Below, piece after piece: positions 56,501 to 64,000 of a stretch of 64,000 nucleotides of DNA (its first letter is position 1; the number at the start of each line of letters is the position of its first letter). Source of the stretch: Coffea arabica (Eukaryota; Streptophyta; Magnoliopsida; Gentianales; Rubiaceae); NCBI RefSeq assembly GCF_036785885.1, contig NC_092312.1:20974001-21038000 (forward strand), given 5' to 3'. The notes below the pieces were generated by a model. That model saw only the letters and a list, made by a program, of their open reading frames with translations. It did not search any database and was not told where the DNA came from. A program made the translations under genes and the position numbers.

Positions 56501-56721
56501 TTTTGGCCAATATTGAAGTGGTTTGTCCATTTTTACCCTTTAAAAGTTAGGCACGTGATGTGCGCGTGACACATTCCGGCCAAAAATTGCTCGGAAAAGT
56601 GCAAAAGGACTAAAAATGGATCCTTTTTTATTTTGTTGGAGACCAAAATTGATCATTTTCATTCTAAGGGACTAAATTTTCACATTTGCAATACGTGAGG
56701 GACGGCTAATCCAATTCTCCC
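56500..56721 (-). repeat. Outer MULE right terminal inverted repeat
   Basis: This is an inverted match, with more divergence, to 49052-49265, sharing CAATACGTGAGGGACG-type and GTGACACATTCCGGCCAAAA blocks. The right target-site copy TATTCCAAT follows directly. Confidence 0.85.
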
Positions 56722-56730
56722 TATTCCAAT

Positions 56731-59341
56731 ATAAGACAACTGAAAATAGATACACACAGCCCAAATGGTACAAGTATGCAGTTCCCTTTTCATATTGGAG
56801 GCAAAAAAAAAATTTCATAAAATTCGGGGCCACCAATGTTGGAAGAATTATTTCTGGACCTTATGAAAACGAAATATAATGATGAGTGGTTTTTGTAGCA
56901 GTACTATTTTTCTGCTCTATTTGCCAAATAGGTTGGTGGGGTGAGGTCTCATCCTTCAATATCATTTCATGCCCTGCATTACTAGAATCAGAACAAAACA
57001 AAGCATTAGAGAGAGAGGGGGTCAATTATTCAGCAGTGATCTGATGAATGTAGAATTAATTATTCGATTTGCTGAGAATTAAATCTCTCGGTTAGAGGAC
57101 GTGGCATTATTATAATCCAGGAAAGAAAGACAGAGAGAATCACTTGGACTGGCTTCTATAAGCACGTGTAAATGGCAGTGAGTTATTGGATTTTATTTTT
57201 GCCCTTTTTGGAGAATTGACGACCTTTACATAAAAACAGCGTATAAGAAATTTACAATGTGACGGTCAACTTTTTCCTCTTATTTCATCTACAATTCTAA
57301 TTTCTAAGAAGATTGGGGCAAGTTTGACGAAAAAAAATAGAAACTTTATTTACCCTATCGAGAATCTAAGATGATTAGCCACATAATCAAGAGCTTGATT
57401 ACATTGGCAAAGGATAACATTTTTACGTTTCTGCAAATATATTTTTTAATCATTTTTTTTATTTCACATGTATCAATCTTTTACAGTATATCATTTTAAA
57501 AAAACTTTTTTTTTTTTTAAAAAAAAGCAATTCAAACGAGACCGATCAAAATACGCAACTACTAGAGCTTTCCGTGGACAACATCTTCTGCTCTCTCTCT
57601 GGGATGTCCACAGCAAGTTTTGAATCGGTGCAGACTTCAATTCAATGTCTACGTCATTCTGGAGTCCAGCAAAATCCAAGCCTTCTTTGATAGCTTTCGG
57701 GTGACGCGGGGGGTTAAGGATTCAAAAAAAAAGCTCTAATTTCGAATTAATAGTGGGTTTGTCGTTGGATCATATTTAGAGCAGACTGGAGCCCATCATC
57801 ACTCATCCAATGCTGCTGGGCCCAGATCGATTACTGCAAATCCAGTAATCTATTATTGTCTTGCTCCTTATCTTCTCTCTCTCTCTCTCTCTTTCTCCAA
57901 GCCAATGCTTCTTTGTCTTTTTTGATAAGCTCAGTTTTGTTGGCTTTTTTCTTTTTTTTTTTCGTTTTATAATTCTCTTTAATATTTCACCATCTCAAGC
58001 CCTACCCAATTAAAATAACAAAATCTAAAATATTGTGTGGCCAATGTGTATGTGCAATCGGGATTTTATACAGACTACATTTGTCCTTGTTTTGCTTCTT
58101 GTGTTCATGAGTCATGACAAAAAAATCGTACTCCTTAGTTGAAATCCTCATTTTAATACCAAAAAAAAAAAAAAAGGTTTTTGGCGTAAAATTCCGAATA
58201 AAGTATTTTTTTTTATCTGCAGTTCTATAATTGATACTACTTGTCTTTATCATATTTTTGTACTTTACGAAGACTTTGAGCAATCTTGGACTAAACCATT
58301 CTCACGCAATTCTATTATCTTTTTCTACCATGAAATGGAAAGTCAAACTTTTCGTTTCTTTTTTGTGATTGGACCCAAAATCCTAGTAAAAAAAAAAGTT
58401 ATTATGGGCACATTGTAACACTTTTCGTAATAGGAATAAACTCATTGATAGGAATTTTGTCTTAATCATTTTTCGCAAAGCTACACCTAACACTTGGTCG
58501 TAAAATAAATTACTAAACATTTTTCGTGCCCATAGCTTATGTGGTGGATTCATTTTTTTTTAAAAAAAATTTAAATGTGGCGGATTTAATTGAACAATTT
58601 GGAGCATCACATTACTTAAATGTTATTTATCATATATGGTTGGAGATATGAACGAGTCTAATCAAACAAAATATCTTCGAGTTTGATTATTTATTTTGAC
58701 AAACTTAAAATTATGTTTAAGTTCAACATATTTATTCATCGAATCTAATTCAAACAAAGTTTTTATCAAGTAGAATTCAAGTCAAATTTGAATAGTTTAA
58801 ATTTTACATAAAAATTTCAAAATCTCCTCTAATCAAGCCAAACTCCTTCTATCTATATCTAGTCAAAGTTTAAAACTTTACCACGCAAGGATGTTCGTTC
58901 ATGTTTGGGTTTGATCAGCAAGAATCCAAACTCTTATCAAGTCGAGCAAGAATTCAAACACAAAAGCACTCCTATCAAATCGAGCAAGAATCCAAACACG
59001 AAAGCACTCTTATCTTCTGAATAGCTTGGTTCGAATTTTGCCATCTAATATACAAGTGTCAATTTTGGTCCCTCTCAATAGGATGATATGAGTGTGAACC
59101 GAATTTCCCGTGTCATGAAAGAAAGGAAGGAAGGTAGGATTGGATACCCAATGACGGATGCATCGTACTTATCCTGCCTATAATTGTTTGTTTTTCCATG
59201 TCATCATCGTACTAATAAAATCAAGAATTAGAGAAATGATCCGATCTCGTGACACGTCGACTATGGAATCGGTGGGAATCACGGGCTGCCCGAGTTTCAT
59301 TTCACTTCACCATGAGACAAAGGGGCGAAATCTGTGGTGTC

Positions 59342-59372
<31 letters not shown>

Positions 59373-59658
59373 CAATGAGTATAATTTACAGCCCATTGGC
59401 ATCCTTTCAAAAAGAGGGAAAATTATAACACCCCACATTCCCATTTCCCTCGTCATCCCATGTTCTTGTCAATCACTACAATCTAAAAACTCATATCTTT
59501 TTTTTTTTTTTTTTGTACATATTGTACATATCATTCGTTATTACTGCGTAGGTGGTAAAGTTATAATATTCTGGGCGGCCTTTGTTTTTGTCGATATCAA
59601 AATTATTATTATATTCTGAGGGAATATCAAAAAAAAAAAAAAAATTAATTTCAAGAAA
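56731..59658. other. Gene-free interval and PB1-gene promoter
   Basis: AT-rich DNA. A decayed TTTGGAT-family MITE may lie near 57418-57545 (TTTCACATGTATCAATC and GCAATTCAAACGAG). A CT microsatellite is near 57876-57893 and a (TG)n tract at 59344-59372. The last 200-300 bp should be the promoter and leader of the PB1 gene, with a poly-A tract just before the ATG. No other gene is seen. Confidence 0.5.
59344..59372 (+). repeat. (TG)n microsatellite
   Basis: About 29 bp of uninterrupted TG, some 290 bp upstream of the PB1-protein start. Confidence 0.9.
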
Positions 59659-61170
59659 ATGTCAACAGAAGAAGGTGTGGTTATGGTGGTGGAGGATAGC
59701 ATTAGCTGTGGTTCAGCACCAGGGTCTGCCCCTGGTTCCCCAAAGAATAGGGTCAAGTTTCTGTGCAGCCATGGTGGCAAAATCCTTCCCAGGCCAGCAG
59801 ATGGTCACCTCAAATATGTTGGGGGTGAGACCCGCGTCATCTCTGTCTCTCGAGATATCAAATTCTCAGGTTGATAAAAAAACTTTTTTTTATTCATATC
59901 TTCCCACATTCGTTGTCTCATATGTCATGAGGATGAATTGACAGCCTTTAGCAGTATAATAAGCTTCACTAAATGAATGAAAATTTTCATTCTGCCTTTT
60001 GATTTTCTTTTCTTGATAAAAATTGACTCTTTCTGCTTGGGATGATATTTGGCGTTTCAAATACAGCAATTGAATTGTTTGGCAGTTGAACCATGCAAAA
60101 TATATTGGACTAAAATTCTCATCATCATTAATAAACGTCCCTCCCAGGGTTGAAACTAATAAATCCAAAAGATGAGATGTGAATCTTGGCCTCTCAAGTG
60201 CTCTGGAACCTATTATTGATGTATTTGCGTTTTTCCTTTCTTGTTTAATGTGATGCCGACCGACTGAATAGAACTTATGAAGAAGCTCACATACCTGATC
60301 GAAGAAGAGATGGTGCTCAAATATCAGTTGGTCCAGGAGGATCTTGATGCCCTGGTTTCGGTGAAGACTGATGAGGACCTGAAGCACATGTTCAGCGAAC
60401 ATGACCGGTATGAAAGTGCAGGGTCCCCGAGGCTTCGAGCCTTCCTCTTCCCGGCAAACCCTGTTGTGGTGGAGAATTACATGGACGCTATTGCGGTCGA
60501 GCAGCGATACATTGATGCGATCAATGGCATTGTTCGCGCCCCGCCCTCATCAGGCACTAAGCTGCATCACCCAACTCTCACTGTACATCCTGCCCCTGGG
60601 CCTTCCTTAGGCATATCTTCTGCCTGCTCTTCCCCAAGATCACCTGAGAGCTGCAACACCGATGGAAATGCCCATGAACCCATGCTCCAGAGCAGCTATC
60701 ACAGCACCCGAATGCACATGCACAGGGTCCAGAGCTCACCTACTGTCTGCAACCTTACTACTGGTCTTCAGCAGCAGAACAGTGCTTCCGGTCTTCAGCT
60801 GTATCCTCAGAATTACTACCAAACCATCAGGCAAGGCTTTCACCAGGGCTATCAATATCCTAGCAAACCACCTGCCGATGGCCATAAATGTGCGGGACCG
60901 GAAAGGCTGATCTCGGTTAGATCTGTTGGTCGGGCGGAAGGCACAAGATACCAGGTGGATCACGGTCCCCTCTACTACCAATCGGCCCCCAGGCACACCA
61001 GAGGCGGTGGGTGCTGCTCCAAATGCCTGCATTATGATGAGTATGGTGCTGCTTTGGAGAAAAGAATGGAAAGAGGAAGTAGTCTCTCTCCCAGCCCAAT
61101 TCCCCTCAGTCCTCGCCAGGGCCACATGTTCGTCAAACCATGGGATGCTGCAGTAGGGGGTGAGAGCTGA
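59659..61170 (+). CDS. PB1 (octicosapeptide/Phox/Bem1p) domain protein
   Basis: Two exons, 59659-59869 and 60272-61170, join in phase 1 (TCA G, then AA CTT ATG) to encode 369 residues. The PB1 domain covers about residues 31-115. Its basic first strand is [15 protein letters not shown], followed by [20 protein letters not shown]. An acidic OPCA-type motif, [19 protein letters not shown], and the last strand PRLRAFLFP complete it. The intron splits the domain. The rest is Ser/Pro/Gln/His-rich and low in complexity, with [23 protein letters not shown] and a final [22 protein letters not shown]1 domains mediate front-to-back protein pairing. No kinase or DNA-binding domain is fused, so it belongs to the short plant PB1 proteins of unknown partner. 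Confidence 0.92.
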
Positions 61171-62348
61171 TCAATTGACTCCACAGTGGACCTGGTATTA
61201 CCAGCTTTGGAGTTCAAGAAACTGCTAGTCTCCCACCCACTCTGCACTCACAATCTGGGTTTCAATCTCACCACTCTGCTGCAAAAACTCATCGCCAGTC
61301 GTACATTGATTTATTATTATTTTTAAAAAAAAAAAAAAAGAAAAAAAAGAAAACCCCCAATCTTGTATGTAACTAATTATACATCAGTCCTTTTATCTGG
61401 AACTTGTACACGGCTTTCTTCTCCGAATCAGAAGGCAAGTATCTCTGTTTACTCGAAGCAGCTGCACCGGCACATAGCTAAAGTAAACAGACAGCTTTGG
61501 TACGTAATCCCCCTGAAGTTTCTCATGTTAAGTGTAATTTTACAATGCCGCTCTTCATACGATGAGGGCTAAACGCCACCATATCAGCTTTGAATGAATC
61601 AAACAGAGAGCGGACAATGCAGGTGCAATTCCACTTGAACACAGGCCAGTCGTTGACATTTTTCTACAGGAGGACCATTGCCACTTGAAAGCCGTAAGCT
61701 CCGCCCAATCATAAGCAATTATATGTTATTCGTGAGAATGATATTTATCCCTGAGTTTAAAATTTAACTTTGACAGAGAGCCTTGGTTGGGAAATGGAGG
61801 AAGCCATGCTGCCATGAAAAATTCCAGACGCCCAAAGAAAAATCAATAGTAAATTTACCCACAATTAAAGGAAATGGTACGAGTGCAACACATATGCCAA
61901 TTATAGGCACTAGGTTTGTTTTCAAACACAAAAAGGCCATTTGAAGATACTATCAAAATTGTCAGCTTTCCTGCTACCTAAAATTCCCAACGTTTCACTA
62001 CATAGAAGTGGAGACATTCTCAACCTCAGCGTAACAGAAAAAAATTCGTTGCACAGCATTAAACCCTTTTAAGAACTGCGCACAAATACATTTAAACCAT
62101 CAGCGCCAACTTTTCTCTGTATTTCACTGTCAAAAATACCATTACTGAATACATTTGTTACCTCTATATTAAATCCTAATAAGATATCCTTCTCAAGCCC
62201 CCTGACACGAACAAGTTTCCGCAAACGCTAGGACCGTTTCCACAAATTCACGCCTTATACACATTCCAAGGCTTGTAAAGGTTGGAGAGAGGGGCTGGGA
62301 GACCATAAAGTGAAAATGAGCTCAGGATCAATGTTCCTTTTTTAAGGC
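61171..62348. other. 3' regions of two convergent genes
   Basis: This lies between the PB1-gene stop (plus) and the HSP70 stop (minus). It contains an A run at 61326-61338 and both likely 3' UTRs. No coding exon is seen. Confidence 0.5.
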
Positions 62349-64000
62349 TCACTTGCTGTCAGTAAAATCAGCATCAATGACGTCTCCATCATTACCCTTT
62401 CCTGAAGGCCCAGGTTCAGTGCCTGGTGCTGCACCAGCATCAGGTGACTCGCCAGGCTTGCCATAGACTGAACTACCAAGTTTCATTACTTCCTGGTTAA
62501 GTGCAGCCATAGCATCTTTGATGGCCTGGGTTGAGTCACCTGAGATTGCATCCTTGAGTTCCCCAACTTTCGCCTCAACCTGCTCTTTTACTGCTGCAGG
62601 AACCTTGTCACCAAATTCCTTCAGCTGCTTCTCAGTCTGGTATACAATAGAATCTGCCTGGTTCTTTGTGTCTATGGCATCCCTCTTCTCCTTGTCCTCC
62701 CTGGAAAACTTTTCAGCTTCTTTAACCATTCTCTCCACCTGTATTATGTTCACGCAGGACGTAACAAATTCTCAGCTTAAGGTGCAACAAGTAGATTAGA
62801 TTTTACAAAAAAGAAAAGGCTGCTTTTCTATTGCATGCCTCAGCTATCGAATACATGCAGATTTACAGTCTTAACAAATTCTCAGCTACATGAGATGACT
62901 TGTGCATTCAGGAGCCATACCTCATCACTGGGCAACGTGCTGGCACCTGTGATGGTGATATCTTGCTTCTTCCCACTGCCTTTATCAACTGCAGCGACAG
63001 AAAGAATTCCATTTGCATCAATGTCAAATTTAACTTCAATTTGAGGAACTCCTCGTGGGGCAGGTGGTATCCCATCCAGACGGAAGCTGCCTAATGATTT
63101 GTTGTCCCTTACAAACTCTCTTTCACCTTGAAGGACATTGATTTCAACACTAGTCTGGCCATCAGCAGCTGTTGAGAAAACCTCTGATTTTGATGTGGGA
63201 AGGGTTGTATTTCTTGGAATGATTTTTGTCATCACACCACCAAGAGTTTCTAACCCCAGAGACAAAGGCGTTACATCCAGAAGTACAATATCACTGACAT
63301 CTCCAGCCAAAACACCAGCCTAGTATAAACAAATTAAGTATGTCTCAGGCAAACGAGTGGCAAAGACAAATTAAAAAAGATAAACATAATTGAAATCAAG
63401 CTCTGGCTTTGACACAGAGTAAGTTTACTAGGTTGCGTCATATTTAGAAGGGCAAATTGAAGAGAAAAAGGAACTGTTACATCTCTAAGTAGCAGTAAAT
63501 CACACCTGCACAGCAGCTCCAAGAGCAACAACTTCATCAGGATTGACTGTCACGTTAGGATCCTTTCCAGTCAGTTTCTTGACAACCTCCTGAACAGCAG
63601 GAATACGTGTTGACCCACCAACAAGGATCACCTCATCTATATCACTAAAAGAAAGCTTTGCATCGCTCAGGGAATTCTGAACTGGTCGTTTTAGCCTGAT
63701 AAAGAGAGGAATAGGATAATTTCAGGTATGCCAGCTGTTAAGAAAAGCAGAAGGTGACTTGGTTATAGAATAATGATATATAGAAGAAGCCTCAACGACC
63801 TTTTCATACCTATCAAGCAAATCTGAGCAAAGCTCCTCAAATTTTGCACGAGCAAGAGTGGTTTCTATGTGTTTGGGACCATCTGCCGTGGCTGTAATGA
63901 AAGGCAAACTGCCACAAAAAAGAAATGTACTTGCTATGATATAATACCAAAATATTTAAGAGGATATAGAGGGCATCAGAAAATATTGGTACCTGATGTT
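62349..64000 (-). CDS. Stromal (chloroplast) HSP70, C-terminal part (cut by window edge)
   Basis: Exons in transcript order within the window: 64000-63993 (partial), 63908-63810, 63695-63506, 63319-62921 and 62738-62349, giving 361 codons plus stop in consistent phase. Conserved blocks: [20 protein letters not shown] and [14 protein letters not shown] in the ATPase domain; [20 protein letters not shown] and [20 protein letters not shown] near its end; then the substrate-binding domain with [47 protein letters not shown] and [20 protein letters not shown]; the lid follows. The end [12 protein letters not shown] is that of plastid stromal HSP70s rather than the EEVD end of cytosolic forms. The protein is an ATP-driven chaperone for import and folding in the stroma. 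The transit peptide and most of the ATPase domain are beyond the window. Confidence 0.95.

Larger units (their letters stand above)
49052..56721. mobile_element. Outer MULE, interrupted by an inner MULE
   Basis: The left terminus GGGAGGATCACACC and the right terminus (ending TTCTCCC) carry about 210-bp inverted repeats. They share CGTCCCTCAC, TATTGCAAATGTGAAAATTT and GGAATGTGTCA. A perfect 9-bp target duplication, TATTCCAAT, lies at 49043-49051 and 56722-56730, typical of Mutator. Without the inner element it is about 1.6 kb. It has no transposase of its own and would be non-autonomous. Its arms are more diverged than those of the inner element, so it is older. Confidence 0.9.

Noticed and set aside
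57491-57679. Short minus-strand frame near 57.5 kb
   Set aside because: It begins in unremarkable sequence and ends in a poly-A/T tract of a decayed MITE; no similarity recognised.

Overview
This is nuclear DNA from a flowering plant, very probably a eudicot. Genes have short GT-AG introns, and their products match plant-specific families: a CLV1/BAM-class receptor kinase, a CAD1/NSL1-class MACPF protein, a plastid-type HSP70 and a plant PB1 protein. AT-rich intergenic DNA is full of small hAT-like elements, Mutator-like elements (MULEs) and one long-terminal-repeat relic. The species cannot be read from the sequence; an asterid is a guess. There is no sign of a bacterial, organellar or viral origin.

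Layout. 1-217: 5' end of a BAM3-like LRR receptor kinase (minus, cut by the window edge). 2.5-12.5 kb: gene-free, with four CTCGAG-rich hAT-like elements, one GC-ended hAT-like element with a duplicated left end, and several smaller MITEs. 12.9-16.4 kb: cytosolic ribosomal protein L3 (plus), with a promoter in which GGCCCA recurs three times at exactly 36 bp. 16.4-25.3 kb: mostly non-coding, with MITEs and microsatellites. 25.3-25.8 kb: small membrane-anchored plant protein of unknown function (plus). 26.9-31.9 kb: MACPF protein in seven coding exons (minus). 35.8-39.0 kb: solo LTR of about 3.3 kb with a perfect 5-bp target duplication. 40.5-46.3 kb: coatomer delta subunit in eleven coding exons (plus), whose first coding exon contributes only the ATG. 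47.0-47.6 kb: uncharacterised plant protein (plus). 48.4-56.7 kb: a MULE cluster. 59.7-61.2 kb: PB1-domain protein (plus). 62.3-64.0 kb: 3' part of a chloroplast HSP70 gene (minus, cut by the window edge).

The most notable object is the MULE cluster. An outer element (49052-56721) has a perfect 9-bp target duplication, TATTCCAAT. A younger and apparently complete element (49278-55361) lies inside it, inserted in a poly-A run just inside the outer left terminus. The inner element has 249-bp terminal inverted repeats that differ at about three positions. It carries two convergent genes: a full MuDR-class transposase (DDE residues, SWIM finger, zinc knuckle, Gln-rich triple repeat) and a small GRF zinc finger-coiled coil-transmembrane protein. 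The arrangement resembles mudrA/mudrB of maize MuDR, with a GRF protein in the second-gene position. A third MULE-like foldback element (48401-48766, perfect 10-bp duplication) lies next to it.

The host genes are unrelated housekeeping, signalling and immunity-type genes with their own promoters, and nothing suggests joint regulation. Exon boundaries were placed by splice consensus, reading phase and similarity to known families, and exon lengths were checked for phase consistency. UTR ends are approximate.
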